Shown piece by piece: positions 46,255-59,054 of a stretch of DNA of 64,000 bases (within the stretch, counting starts at the first letter, position 1; each line of letters starts with the position of its first letter). The stretch comes from Rotaria macrura (taxonomy: Eukaryota; Rotifera; Eurotatoria; Philodinida; Philodinidae): NCBI GenBank assembly GCA_900239685.1, contig OENT01000569.1, positions 33,396-97,395 on the forward strand. The letters are read 5' to 3'. Made by a program: the position numbers and the translations under genes. The notes under the pieces were generated by a model, which made no database searches, was not told the origin of the DNA, and was given only the letters and a program-made list of their open reading frames with translations.

Positions 46255-49200
46255 AATAATGAAATCTATGGATTAATCGACATGCTCGTAGTGCTCATTG
46301 AAATTGCAGAAAATTCTTATAGAAATCACACATCTCATTAGAAAGATTGATGCATAGAAAATCTGTTAAGTGCATCAGTCAAATGCTGATGCATTTGTTT
46401 TTTGAAGAGTTATTTGGAAATATTTATGATTTCTAGCGAGAAATGGTCAAAATAGTTTTCAAATTCTAATTGTTAGTACTGAAAGCTTTGTTCTTTTCGA
46501 ACGAATGGTTTGTTTTCAGTCACAAAAGTATTTTGTTTTATTTGAATTTTTAATAGTTTACTTTTCTTCTTTCTTAATTCTTTGGTTATCATTACTTTCG
46601 AATAAATGAGAATGCAAAAAGGATGAATAAGCGTCAGAATACTTTTTTTTTGTTCGACAGTTGCAGACGATAAACAGTCACTTTTATGTGGTTGGATACA
46701 GAAAAGAACAGAAAAGTAATTGCACAATGTCTAGTGTTAAACAACATTAAGTGAAGATTCATAATACATGTAAATCGATCGAGCCGCGCTTCTGGGCTTT
46801 ACCCATAAAACTTTCCTCATGAGCCATAAGCATTAGGATGCGGAATTTCGGTTTCGCAGGCCTGGAAATAATTCGATACTCGATCTTTCTTTTTCTGCTA
46901 ATAAAATAAAATTTCATTCGATTTTTGAAGATTGGTATAGTCGTTACCATCATTGCATTGTCATGTAATCATGGAAATTTCTACAGAGACAATAATTTAT
47001 TAACACATGTTTAAAGGCACCGAACGGGGAAATGTGATTTTGTCCCACTCGCACAGATTAATAAAACCCCATAAACACATATTTTTCCCAAATTTGTCAC
47101 TTAGATAGTGTGCATTTGCCAAAAAATTTCAACAATTGTGCATTTAGACGCATTGCTTTAGAATCTTGAATAGTTTCAAAACAAGAATGCGATCAAACAC
47201 TCAGACGCTGAATTCTTTTGATGTATTTACAATGTGACGGTGAGAATTTTTGCCTGAAAAACGCGTTTATTTGGTTATATCCATCAGTGTGAATAAGTCT
47301 GAATCGTAATTCCCACTTGAAATGTTTAAACGGTTATTTCCAAAGACTAACAGAGTAAATCACTATGATATCACNCATATAACGGTAGTTCTTATAGTCT
47401 TATGTTTTAGATATGGCAATCAAGACTGAAAAGTGAACGTTAAACTTTTCTGTGAAATGATGACTGTTCGAATGATTCTCACACAGCATTGAAATGCACT
47501 TTTCTCTGCTAGAAAATAAAATCACAGAGAATTGAAAGCAGAGAATTTGGATAAACAGAAGATTTACACCACCGCGTCGGTGTTTCTCTTTTTATAGAAA
47601 CGTCTTTCTAGACCATCTACCGCAAATAATAAGTTCTATGGTAGAAATAAAATTGAAGTAATTAAGTCGTCGGTTCTATTGATTGAACACTCATTGGTTT
47701 ATCATGGTTTAGCAACACAGTCAGCAGGAGCATACTGTCGAAACAGAATAGAAAAATATCGTCCGAATATTTGATGCATCAGTTGAATGCATTAAAGATA
47801 ATAACAATCGTTTTCGTTAGTTAAACAACACAAAATAAAAATTATTTGATTAGTTTCGATTAATGGTTATCGAAACGTATGTCAAAAATGAATAGTAAAG
47901 GTCGTTGCTTTCTTGGATTCGTCTAGATATTCGAGTTATTTGGAACATTCAATATGGAAGAGTCATCGATTCGATTCATAAGATTTATATCCAATGGATA
48001 GTTTTTCAATTGTTTGCTCTTGAAACTTCGAGATTTTCAAAGAAAGATTGTAATTGACTTCAAGAATTTTATATGATCTAAGTTCTCAACACAGATAGTT
48101 CACACTACCAGCTTTGGTGGTACTTTTCGAAAAATACCAGGAAGTTATTCATAAGAGAATTTCGAATATTCTATATCTCATCATCGAAACAAGTCACACC
48201 CCTCATGAAATAAACACTGCTGAAAGGTGTTAAAGCTGTAGATTATACGGAACAAGACACACACACACACACACACGCTTTTTCTATCAGATAGAAATGT
48301 TTGTTTTTGTTTTTCATAAATCATTTAACTAGATTTTTATTTTTCTAATTAATTTTACGAATTCACATCGGCTGATTTAATCGATCATTATGCAATCGAA
48401 GAAAGGATATGCAATAATCCTATATTAAGGTAGTACGCGAAATTTCCTCAGTTTAATCAAGAGCAAAGTGAAAAAAGCACTCAAAGAATTAATATAGTTG
48501 AATTCATGTATGAGAATTTTTTTACACGTAATGCAAAACTGTATGGGTCTCTGCTCAATGAAATCATAATTTCCAATAGATCTATGTAAGATTTTTATTT
48601 AACTAGTTTAGGGACACCGTTAAATATGTATGGATTTTATTGATATGTCACTCGATCGTTTCTGTAGGCCTCGATATTATAAACTTCATCGATTTACACT
48701 TGGAATTATGCTTACTTATACAACAGTTGCCCGAAGGTTTTTTTCTATTGGAATATTAAAAAAACGGAGTATCTCAATAGACTTTAAAAGTACTTGATTA
48801 TCTCGAATGTTATTTGTTCATTATTAATAGTTAAGACAAATGGTCAAACGCTATCGTTTCAAGAAGGATACTATAATTATCTGATCTTGGAATTAGTTTT
48901 TAAATGATTGAACCGATCGCTCAACAATACAGTTTTAACTCTAATTAGCATCTATTTATCTGTATGAAATAATTTTTAATTTTTTAACAATAATAAATAA
49001 TTTTGCGTGAATGAAATAGCTCTAGTAGAGAAACATATCCCATGAAATATTAGGCTTTTCTAATTGAAATAAAGATTGTAAATTCCCTAAATTATTGTTG
49101 TGTATGAATTTGTTTTAGTATATTTAGGGTTTGGAAAATTAATATTTGTATTTAATCTATATTAAAAGTTACATTGATTTTCTTCTTTGTCATCGTGAAA

Positions 49201-50724
49201 ACTTCGTAAATGCATGTTAAGTGATATTGGATTATTTACTTTATTTAACTTGATGTTTTATTAGTTCTATAAAAAGCAACCGCCAGTCTGTAAACAATTA
49301 TCAAAGCATCTATTTTTACATCAAGCAGTAGAATTAACGCAAACTAAATATATGCCATTGTTTATTCAACAGATATAATTCGTTACCCCGAACATAATAT
49401 TAGTAGATTTGAACGATATTATTATCTCTCCTTAGCGGCTCATGAGTGAATGCATCTCAAATAGTGGTAATATAATTTAAACCGAAGTTTTAGTGAAGTC
49501 ATTTGATCTGCCAGCTCTGATATTAATTGCTTGAAAAGAATGTAAAAAGAAATTTTATGATCAAAAGGATTCTTCTAAATTTTTAGTCTGTAAGGTATTC
49601 CTTTTAAGCAAAGTCTACGAATGAAGAGGTTTCATGAATATTTGATAATAGATGTTAAGCATTATCCAAATGTTTCTTTAGAAACACACCCGAGCTCAAT
49701 AAGAACAGCGTTGCTTTACATATACCTATGTATAACCAATCTGAATACAAGTCAATTCAAGTTTTAATCACCATCTGTGATAGGTAAGGGTACTTAAAAA
49801 AACACAGAGTGTCGTTACATTTTAAAAAGTTTAGTTATTTTCATGACTTTTATAGCAAAATCTTGAATAAATGAACGTATTCTTTGATTTTTCTGAAATT
49901 TATTGATGGACTTTCTGAGAAAGATGCAATCCAAACAAATTTCGGTAAGTACAGTGTGTTGATGAATATTGTATGAATCATGAGATGATTCAGACAGAAT
50001 AAAATAGTTTGCCTTTGCCTTACGAGATTCTGATGTTATTATTTTACTCTTCTGTTTTCTATCGACGGATCAAGAAATCGATGCCTGATTACAATGGTGA
50101 GATCACAAAAGTATTAATATTTTCATCCATATCCTAATTTAGCTTGGATTAGTTTTGAAGACACAGTTGTCACCGTCAAATTTTGGTCATTATGCAAAAC
50201 TGAAATCAAAAGGAATATATTCAATGATTTTTTCGGATTTAACATATTGAGACTGGAAGTTATTGTTCAATAATTGTATTTCAGTATATTTCGCTCCTTT
50301 CTCACAAATTTATATTGAATCTAGTTAGATTAAAGCCATGTGATCATTCTCTGATCAAAGATTGAATGCCAGTATTAGTAGCTAATTCTCATCCCTGTCC
50401 TTCGATTACCAATTTAGTAATATTCTTAGAGTGACTCTTTTATCATCAAAATTTATTCACAGTTGATAATAGGCTCACAAAATGATTATTCTTTTGTCGA
50501 TCTGTCTAAGAGGTCTATATTACGGCTATTATTGTTAGTACTTCCCTGCTTCTCTTCCACCCTAACACATTCACTCTACAGGGAAGGATCTCTATTTCAT
50601 ACATGTTGATGAGAAAAGCGGTTCAAAACGTGATATGATGCATTGAAAAGAAATAGAATTCTTAAAAATGGTCTTCTTTATCCCATAAATGTAACACTTG
50701 CAATAAAAAATACTCGAAATCCTT
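46255..50724. other. 4.5-kb AT-rich gene desert
   Basis: No gene supported; the short minus ORFs at 46473-46727 and 46759-46953 lack features. Contains one ambiguous base (47375) and a microsatellite at 48256-48276. Confidence 0.5.
48256..48276. repeat. (AC)n microsatellite
   Basis: About ten AC dinucleotides near a CACACCCC tract at 48191. Confidence 0.8.
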
Positions 50725-52287
50725 ATGAAAACAATTTCTAATACGACAACATGTTGTCCTCATATTTTCGAGTCATCGATTATTTATCAACAAAAAGCTT
50801 CAAAGTTTTGTTTTTTTTGTCTTTCTTATCATGTATATTCACTATGCCCAAGTAGGACATTTGGAGATGTTTCTTTTAAAATTATTTTTCTTCCAATTGT
50901 CTGCATATTTTTTGGAAGTTCAATTACTGATACACACAATTATTCGAAGATATATAATGCATCTACTTTTACAAAAAAATGGTCATCAGCATCAAGAGTT
51001 CAACGCTTACTTGTAAGGGACGAATTTCGATCATTATTCCATTATATGACAACTGAAATGATATCAACGATACACTCATCCTGCAAACCTGAAGGTTATA
51101 TTTACTCTGTTTTTGTTTCTCTTTTGGTTGATACTTTCAATAAACCTCAAGAGTCTCGGTTTGTTGACTTGAAAAGTCAAATTATTCTAGGTCATGAATA
51201 GCAAGTCGAAGAAAGTTAGTATCGTCTACTTGATACTCTAAAACGAGAAATTTTCACCATTCATTCTTCTGGTCTTAACGTTATTCTATACATTCATTTT
51301 AATCACATGAAAAATCTTTCATCCGATCTCTGTAATGAAATTCAAACTCGTAGTGTAATGTTCTTTCGAGATGTCATATCTGAGGATTATGCATTGAAAC
51401 TGAATGCAAATGTTCGAAACTATATTAAATAAAATCCGTATACTAAAGCTTTCCCACAGGACGAGCATGTTGCCTATTAATTGTATTGGTCACCTCCACA
51501 GTTTCACACTCGATCTGATAATCGAGTTCTCGAAGCATTATCGTACATGTTATCGATCTATCTTTCAAGGACAGTGGGAACAGAATTACTTTTTCGATTC
51601 CATTCATTGTATTCGACTACAAATGTTTCTTAATAAGGCCTCTTGTGGCTGCACTGTCTTTCGTACTTGGTGAGGTTGACATAGTCTCTCAACTATCTTC
51701 CCAGAGGAAGCAGGAATCTTGATAAATCCACTTTTAAAACTTTCCACCTTCTATTGGCTTCTTCAACCATTCTTCGCACAAATGGAAACACATGATGCGT
51801 GGGAAATCGATTCGTCGAGTATTTGGCAAGGCACTGTTCGTGGTTGTATGCAAGAAATAATTGATTTATTACATCCTGACTTAGAGTTATCAGCTTCCTT
51901 AGTTTCGATTCTCAAGGTACTTCACGATGATATGGTTTTTTATCATTGTGATGCAATCCACGCTGTTGATACTGTCCATCGATGTCAGAGAGATTTAAGC
52001 GTTTTCCATGACCCTGCAGCCCTTTATGTGAGGTCGATGTTGAGTACTTAACTCAACAGTGTAATTCTTTTTATGCATGGGACTCCTCCACTCATTTCTC
52101 TCGTGGTGAAGGTGAATTTCATCACTTAGGAAGAGGAACTCCCAAATATGTGAAAACGTTTAAGAATCGATGTACAATAGGTCTCTCACGCTTTGAAATT
52201 AAATCCCACATGACACCTGATGAAAAAAACATAGTTTTCAAAGCAAATAATATACTGAATTCATCATTTTTTTCAAAGCTAAAATAA
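50725..52287 (+). pseudogene. Decayed gene of about 450 residues, family unknown
   Basis: A continuous coding-like translation on the plus strand from about 50970 (ASRVQRLLVRDEFRSLFHYM, SCKPEGYIYSVFVSLLVDTF) carries on in the same frame past stops at 51199, 51217 and three further places, through RSVMFFRDVISEDYALKLNA and NRVLEALSYMLSIYLSRTVG. It then shifts frame near 51680 (PFFAQMETHDAWEIDSSSIW, LELSASLVSILKVLHDDMVF) and again near 52030 (NSFYAWDSSTHFSRGEGEFH), ending at TAA 52285-52287. Several stops plus two shifts indicate real decay rather than sequencing error. The N-terminal 80 codons may be non-coding. I do not recognise the protein. Confidence 0.6.
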
Positions 52288-54034
52288 TAAACATACTGAT
52301 TTTTTATTGAAAGAATGAGGTATCTTTTTCTTCCAATATAAAATAATAAAATGGTTACTATCGTGGTCCCATAGCAAAAATAAAACCATTATCTTTCTAT
52401 TTTTTCTTTAGCTGTCAACAATAATAGCTGAGCATGTGAGAGAATATGATCGAGAAGACGTTTTTAGAATCATAATCGTCATCGTGTTTTCCTATTTAAT
52501 TGAAAGATAATTATGAGTAAATTTTAAGAAAACGTTTGAAATCTGATATAGTTGAAACGTGTAAATTACACAAAATCCATGCACGTACTTCGAACGTTAA
52601 TATGCTGATTGCATTTAAAAAGACAAGAAAGATGAATCGTTTTCATTTATATGAATTGAAGCTTATTTTATTTCTTTTTATTATCGATTTACAAAGATGA
52701 TCACTGAAGTATTATCTTTCAAATCTATTCTCATTAATTAGTCAAAAATTCTTCTATTGCCAATGTATAAATTTATTCATCTGGAAAAGAAGAATTTTAT
52801 GGGTATGTGCTTCTTTTGTCTTCGTCATAACCAAGAACTACGATTGGAATCAAATGATGGGCGGATGTCTCTAAAATGAGTACGGTTCGCACTTTCGATT
52901 CAACTATGAAGAATATTAAATTTTGTGAAATGTAAGATATTTGATCTCTTGGAAAGGCCACTTTGGCAGAAGGCATTTTCATTTAGTTTCGTATGAGAGG
53001 AAGATAAGTATTCGTTTTGGCACGGATACTAAGAGATCGAGATTCAGTTTTTAAGCAGGAATGATACGGATGTGGAAATCTCACAATTGCACCCATTGCT
53101 AATAAACATATAATCAGAAATCAATGATTATTTAATTTGTCGATTCTAAGATGTTCGTCTGGTTATGAGATGAGATAATACCTAAACACACACCCACACA
53201 CTAAATCCTGGAAAAATTAAGAAACAACTCTCAATCATGATAAATACATGAATTACAATAAATGTAGAGTATGAAGATCAGTCGACGAAATGCACCTATT
53301 CCCTGTCAGAAACAAAAAATACCGACGGGAGAGTACAATCCGCAAATAATGCTTAGACGGAATTCGAGCCTTTTAGTGCCGATTATCACCCCTAGGGAAT
53401 ACAACAAATCCAAGGTCTTGGGGTTTGGTACAAAAGTATGTGAGTATGGCTTTAGTCTTAAATTACCCAAATATGATGAGGTTTGTTAAGATAAACCTCA
53501 GAAGCGTGAAAAGAATCTCAAGTTTCATATATTGATATGAAATTGTTTGGATTTGATACAGATTTAGGTTTTGTGTTGCGATTTGGCCTCAATGTTCCAC
53601 GACTATTCAATTGGAGTCATGCTACATTGGAGCCAAATCACAAATCTAAGCTGACAAAAAGGATAGCAGCAATCTCGAGACTTGCATCTAAGCAAAATCC
53701 ATACATAAGGACTAGGTCAGGACCTCATCAAAATCTAGAAAACAAAATCCAAACACAAGTCCCAATTTAAACGATTTGGCAACAAATCCCAAATTTATTT
53801 ATAATTTGTTGCATCCCAATTGATGTGAAATCTTGTCAATTTCTTCAATTAGGCACAAAGATTACGCCAACTGTCGGCCACAGCTTCTCTGAAAACAAGA
53901 TCAAGACCGACACTATGTCTGTTTAAATGTCTGCTCTGAATAAAATGGTGTGTATTAGATATAATTCGTGGATCATATGCTAAAAATAAATCTGTTGTAT
54001 TGTTTTTGGGTTAGTAATTGAATGTACGGCTTCA
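52288..54034. other. Intergenic DNA with diverged repeats
   Basis: A 61-codon minus ORF (52797-52982) is mildly coding-like (KVRTVLILETSAHHLIPIVV) but isolated. From about 53400 to 53820 GGATTTG and CAAATCC-type motifs recur on both strands, giving spurious plus ORFs at 53271-53489 and 53537-53770; this looks like an old mobile-element remnant. Confidence 0.4.
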
Positions 54035-55018
54035 TTAAGGAATAGAGGCATCAGTTATTTCTGCATTTTTTTGTTCTTTACATTCATCAAAGCATATCAC
54101 CATTCTTCGACCATTTTCCATTCGTTCGACTGATGTAATTGTAAATGGTACATAGCGTAAGATCAATATTTCCTGCTCACCTGCAAACTGGCTTATTTTT
54201 TTAACATCGAGTGCTGTGTGACGACTGGTATTTTTAATGTTATACTTGCAATAGATTGATATAGATTTCATATCTGTAGGATTCGGGATACTAAACATTT
54301 CTGGTGCGTCAGGATCTGTAGAAGTTGATAAAAATGTTGTTGTTATTATTGTGGCACCTTCCTTGTAATCGGCTACCAGGCTCTTGTCCTCAAGAACGAT
54401 ACCACGGTAGACCGTTGTATTTCGAACTAAGAATTCCTCTAGTTTCGGATGAAAAAAGATACTGGTGATTGCTTCTGTATATTCTTGTGTTTGAGCCAGA
54501 ATTGGACAGCTCAATAGTGTACAGTAGCGTTTAAGACTGTGATTTGTATTGGCGGCCAAATGTCTGTTTAGAAGACCACTGAGTGACTGAGCCGTCGTGT
54601 AGGCTTTGATGGCCAGCAATGGACTGTCATTTTCACGAGCTTCCTTAAAATAACTTCTAATCGTATTCCAATCTTTGCTGTTAGGCTCGAACTTTACGAA
54701 TGCTTCCTCTATCGAATCTACTTTGTCGGCTATACTCGACGAATCTTTCATTCTTTTGAAATCTCCATGAAATTTTTCAGCTACTTGTATCGCCGTATCA
54801 TCATCATCTATTTTCAAATGCCATTCGCACCACTGGGCTTTATTTCGTCGGATAGAAACACATTGATTGTTCTTTTTCGACCTCTCCAAGCTTGATTCCA
54901 ATGCTGTTTCAGATCTTGTAGAAGATGATATCGATTGCAATCTACTTCTGCCGCTAGTAACGTGCATTAATGCACTTAGCCATCTCCAAATCGTTAATAG
55001 CCGTTGCCATGCAGTCAT
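54035..55018 (-). CDS. Arginine-type mono-ADP-ribosyltransferase (R-S-E, EQE motif)
   Basis: Intact single-exon ORF, 327 residues, ATG at 55018. Residues 1-90 are variable. From about 115 the ART fold begins: helices with IRSYFKEAREN and KAYTTAQSLSGLLNRHLA, then Arg205 in TVYRG, Ser-Thr-Ser 231-233 in TTFLSTST, and EQE at 281-283 in FAGEQEILIL. R-S-E with E-x-E is the signature of arginine-specific mono-ARTs (vertebrate ARTC type), which move ADP-ribose from NAD to arginine on proteins. A clear signal peptide is not seen (the N-terminus WQRLLTIWRWLSALM is amphipathic), so it may be intracellular. Bdelloid genomes carry many such genes. It is the best-preserved ART in the window besides the ubiquitin-like fusion. 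Confidence 0.9.
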   Translation of the reverse strand: MTAWQRLLTIWRWLSALMHVTSGRSRLQSISSSTRSETALESSLERSKKNNQCVSIRRNKAQWCEWHLKIDDDDTAIQVAEKFHGDFKRMKDSSSIADKVDSIEEAFVKFEPNSKDWNTIRSYFKEARENDSPLLAIKAYTTAQSLSGLLNRHLAANTNHSLKRYCTLLSCPILAQTQEYTEAITSIFFHPKLEEFLVRNTTVYRGIVLEDKSLVADYKEGATIITTTFLSTSTDPDAPEMFSIPNPTDMKSISIYCKYNIKNTSRHTALDVKKISQFAGEQEILILRYVPFTITSVERMENGRRMVICFDECKEQKNAEITDASIP

Positions 55019-55776
55019 TTGGCTTCTTTCGATGTTCGATGACTACGAACTTGGTGCGTACTGAGCTTTAGAATTTCTTGTTAAATGTTGCAAATGGATT
55101 ATCCGCTTTATATAGATGCAAAACAAAACAGCGGTGGGACAAAGTATGGATGGATATGGTAGAAAGAAAAATAGTCGAAAATAAAAATGACACAACGAAT
55201 ATTGAAGCAATTTGAGCGTGTAATTAAGTAGGATTCATGTGTGAATAAAAAATTACGTCTTTGTGTAAATTATTCATGCAATATTGATGATTGAGTGTGC
55301 CTACACGAAATTGAGAGAAGTTGTGCTGCTTTTCTTCAATACTTGTTTCACCGTGAGTGACTTTTATTTCTTCCGAATCTGGTTATTCGCTGAATACAGG
55401 CAGTCGACTAAGGGTTAAAGAAATGATTTCTCCTTGTTGCTTATTCACAATAAGACGGAAGAGAAAAACGCTAGAGATTTGCCCGGTCATTTATTATTAA
55501 AAAGCTGTCATTCATTATAAGAAAAATGTTACGCCACTGAAGTATGAAATTCTGCATGCAATCATTTGTAGCGAGTTATCATAATGTATCAGCGAACACA
55601 TTTCTAGCATTCTATTCATACTTCGTTTGTCTGTTTGAAGATTGATGCAACCTCAATAGATGAGCAGTTGAAAACTGGAAAAAGAGAAAAACATACGAAT
55701 AATTTTCATCGACTTTTTCGAAAATTCAGCTGCCCGTGTAAACATTGTCAATTTTCTTTTTTTTATAGTAACTTAA
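55019..55776. other. Divergent intergenic region
   Basis: Separates the ART (minus) from the receptor pseudogene (plus). A 61-codon plus ORF at 55635 has no recognisable feature; upstream receptor exons could lie here. Confidence 0.4.
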
Positions 55777-55999
55777 ATGATTATGGATCTCTGCCATCTG
55801 AAGCCTTTGCAGTGTCTTAACAATGGTCGATGCGCTACAAATATTTCGTCAAATACAACATACTGTCAATGCGATCCGTGTCACGTAGGCATCTTCTGTG
55901 AAAATGATGTTTATAAAGAATCACAGTTTGATACAACCTATGTCTACTTAGTCATATCTTATATTGGAGTGGTTTTTTCTGTTTTGAATAATGGTCTCA

Positions 56000-57282
56000 C
56001 CCATGTAAACACAAAACGCAGAAATCGTGCGTTTAAATGCGTTCTTCGTGGGAAACGCATCCACACGTGATGAAAAAGAGATAAAAAATGCGTCTGGACG
56101 CGACTTTTCACGATCTGCGTCTGAACGTGGGTAGACTTGGACTGGAAACGCATGTTGACGCGTTTTCTTTTTGAATCGCGTCTCCAGTGAAACATTTTTT
56201 GCGTCTGAACGCGATTTTAGTTAGAAGCGCATCTAGTTACGATTTTTCTATGTTTGCGTCTCATTGGATCTATTGTGGAGCATCGCGTCTGAGTGCGATT
56301 TTATTTGAAAATGCGTCTCCAGTGAAACATTTCTTGCGTCTAGACGCGGTTTCAGTTGCAACGCATTCGAACACAAAAATATGTCGAGTATGAATCACGC
56401 TCATAAGCATTCGATGCCCCTCCGATTACAATATATACCAGACTCAATTCAGAACCTCGTTAATACAAAAAATATTTTCACGTTTTTTCCATCCCCCGGA
56501 AAATAGTTCTCAAGATTTTCTAGAAAGTTAATTTCGTCTGAATAACGTCGAAGGTTCAACAATTTTGAAATTGTTTTCTCCTGAAATATTATAATGCGTT
56601 TAAATAGAAGAAAGCAGGTACATCGATTCTAAAACATCTGTAGTCAACACTCGAAAAATGATAAAAGAATTCAAGAGACCAGTTTTTTGAAAATTTCGAT
56701 ATAAGATCAACTTTCGTAAAAAAAATTAAAGAATATTTCTCTAAAGCATTAATCGGTATAATTTGACATTTTTTAAATTGTGTAATTCATTTTATATAAT
56801 CTAATTTTTTCGGAAAAGCTAATGCATTTATATTAAAAGCAATAATTCTAATTTTATATATGTCGAGCATTTCATTGACACTCACTTCTGTAAATGTTGT
56901 TAATAGACGATACATATATAGAGTACGTTTCGTTCTGTNATTTTAGAAACATTAAAATTTAAACTTTCTGTTGACCTCTGGTTAGGTAAAGACTATCGAC
57001 AAGCAATATCGATAGCGACTCAGATCAAACCTGAGACGGATTAAAATATATTTTTGAAATTTAAAATATTGAGGCAGTCGCGTCCAGATGGGACTTCAGA
57101 CTGGATCGCGTCTGGTAGCGATCTTCTCATCAATCGCGTCTGGACGAGAGCTTATATAGATCCGCGTCAGAACGCAAGAAATGTTTCATCTGAGCTGCGT
57201 CTCTACGCGTTGGGTTGCTGCGATTTCGACGCAAATGAAACGCGCATAAGACGCATTTTCACTCAAAAAATGTTTACATGGG
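56000..57282. mobile_element. 1.28-kb non-autonomous element with GCGTC-type repeats
   Basis: Ends are an 11-bp perfect inverted pair CCCATGTAAAC / GTTTACATGGG, flanked by CA on both sides (CAC if the end is trimmed by one base). Removing it restores GGTCTCACTCTCGAA and the receptor reading frame. Both subterminal regions are packed with short motifs of the form GCGTCTNNACGCG, and a direct repeat beginning GCGTCTCCAGTGAAACATTT occurs at 56178 and 56313. The interior (about 56400-57050) is AT-rich and has no transposase. Repeated subterminal motifs are typical transposase-binding arrays of DNA transposons; superfamily unclear. Confidence 0.8.
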
Positions 57283-57589
57283 CACTCTCGAATTGTGCAT
57301 CGCATGTAGACGAATACGTCGCACAAACTGTGGTATCCTCCTAATCGTCTATTCTATACTTTCAATACTATCAAGTGCTTTATTAGCAATTGATCAAGCT
57401 GTACAATACTATCCAAATCCACTGACTGCCAATAACAATCAGGCCACAATATTCCATTGTTATGTGTCTCGAATTTTTTACACTACGCTCAATTATCTTC
57501 TCATATGGTTTAACGCAGCCATTGCCTTGGAACGTAGCCTAGTGATAGGTTTCAGGTGGAAAATAAATGGTGCACTAAGGCGATCCTTT

Positions 57590-58074
57590 AAACACCATCC
57601 AGAAAGTATGACCTATTATGCATGGGAGAAAGATTGCAGCGAAGTTGTAATGATGGGCGCATGGTTTTAGAAAATATCAATCTCTTGCTCTATCGACTTG
57701 ATTTTCTTTTTATCGACGGTATCGTACCACTTGATTTCTAATTTTTTCGCTGCAGATGTGTAGAAAAAACTAGATTCACCGGATATAAGTCACAACTGAA
57801 TGCGGCTCATGTAAACAATTTATTTTGTCTGTATCAGGCAACAATGAATGTTTAATAATGAAGCAAAATTCAATGAGACATGGCTTTTGTTCCCTCGTTT
57901 ATCTTAATAATTACCAATCGAAAGTTAGAGCAGTATCTTTTAAGGCTTCTTTTTAATTGAAAAAATGACACGATGAGTGTAAATGGGAATAAAACGAATG
58001 CCGGACAAATAGAAAATGAGCGGGGGTCGATATTAGAAATCTTTTTACAAGAAAAACTTGTTGTATGACGCCTT
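57590..58074. other. Second interruption of the receptor gene (485 bp)
   Basis: Splits GALRRSF from VTIVVLLLV. The flanks TCCTTT and GCCTT rejoin in frame as TTT GTT. No clear terminal inverted repeats and no GT-AG boundary at these exact points, so it could be an insertion or an altered intron. Confidence 0.5.
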
Positions 58075-59054
58075 GTTACTATTGTAGTTCTGCTATTAGT
58101 AGCCGCTGGTTCTGCTATCCCAATGCTAGTGTGCAAATGTAACTGGGAACACCTACCAGCTTTGCAGACTGCACGTGCGATTTTTATCTGGCTTTATCTT
58201 GTTCTAGGTATTTTAATTTATCTACTGACAACTCTGCTAGCCGTGATTAATTTCGCAATTCGAATACGCCGGTACGGTACGGAGGATAATTCGTTCATAA
58301 AAACATTTCTGAAATTACTGCGCACTCATGTATTTATCTTTGTACCACCTATGGCTTATGCCTTTAGCTATATTCCCTATCCGATTGTCTACAGTTCAGG
58401 AAAGTCAGATTAGTCGTATTTTCCATGTGGTGTTTCGACTACAGAGTTTCTTATAAGAGCTACTGCAGAGTCATTAATGGGTATACCAACTGTTGTTACA
58501 TGGTTACTTTTCGTCTATCCATCAAACGTTTATATGACTGAATTTTATTCGAAGACTTGGTCGGGACGGCATATGGTTCAATTTCTAAACTGTTGGAGAC
58601 CTCAAGGTGAAAAAACGGAACTCTTTTTACTCTAAATGCATGTGCGAATCTTGTTCAATCATTATTTAAATATAAATAGATCTGTCTTTGCTTGGCACAA
58701 GTTGATGTTGTCGGTGGAGTCGAATCCATACACTAGTCCGAATGATAAAGGCAGCAGTTAGGGCTCTGATACGTGATTGTATCTCTCTCCAAATCGACAC
58801 GTATAAACAACTGTCTATCTATCCTCTTATGGTTATCTCCTTAAGTGGTTTTGTGTTGTAGAGTGACCTTCTTGCTATTCATTCCATAGAAATCGTACGA
58901 GATTAGATAGAAGAGCACTCGAAGACATGAATACAGAGCACTTTTCCCTGTATTTGATTGCATGGCCACTAGGATAAGAGTTACTGTCAAGATATTTTAG
59001 AATCAGTCTCTTCTCATTTATAAAAGGGAGAATGGGATTATTTATAGAATAAAT

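Larger units (their letters stand above)
55777..58635 (+). pseudogene. EGF-7TM (adhesion-like GPCR) pseudogene, interrupted twice
   Basis: Reads as one receptor once interruptions are skipped. 55777-55999: an EGF-like domain with six cysteines (LCHLKPLQCLNNGRC, YCQCDPCHVGIFCEN) and TM1 (YLVISYIGVVFSVLNNGLT). 57285-57589: TM2-TM3 (CGILLIVYSILSILSSALLA, YLLIWFNAAIALERSLVIGF). 58075-58635: TM4-TM7 (VVLLLVAAGSAIPMLVCKCN, FIWLYLVLGILIYLLTTLLA, FIFVPPMAYAFSYIPYPIVY, MGIPTVVTWLLFVYPSNVYM). Flanks rejoin in frame on both sides of 56000-57282 and 57590-58074. A TAG at 58411-58413 interrupts the last part (GKSD stop SYFPCGVS), probably from CAG. So it has two insertions and a nonsense change. I recognise this receptor family from bdelloids; upstream exons are not identified. 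Confidence 0.8.

Noticed and set aside
53271..53770. Two plus ORFs of 72 and 77 codons
   Set aside because: They read through recurring GGATTTG/CAAATCC motifs; likely repeat-derived.
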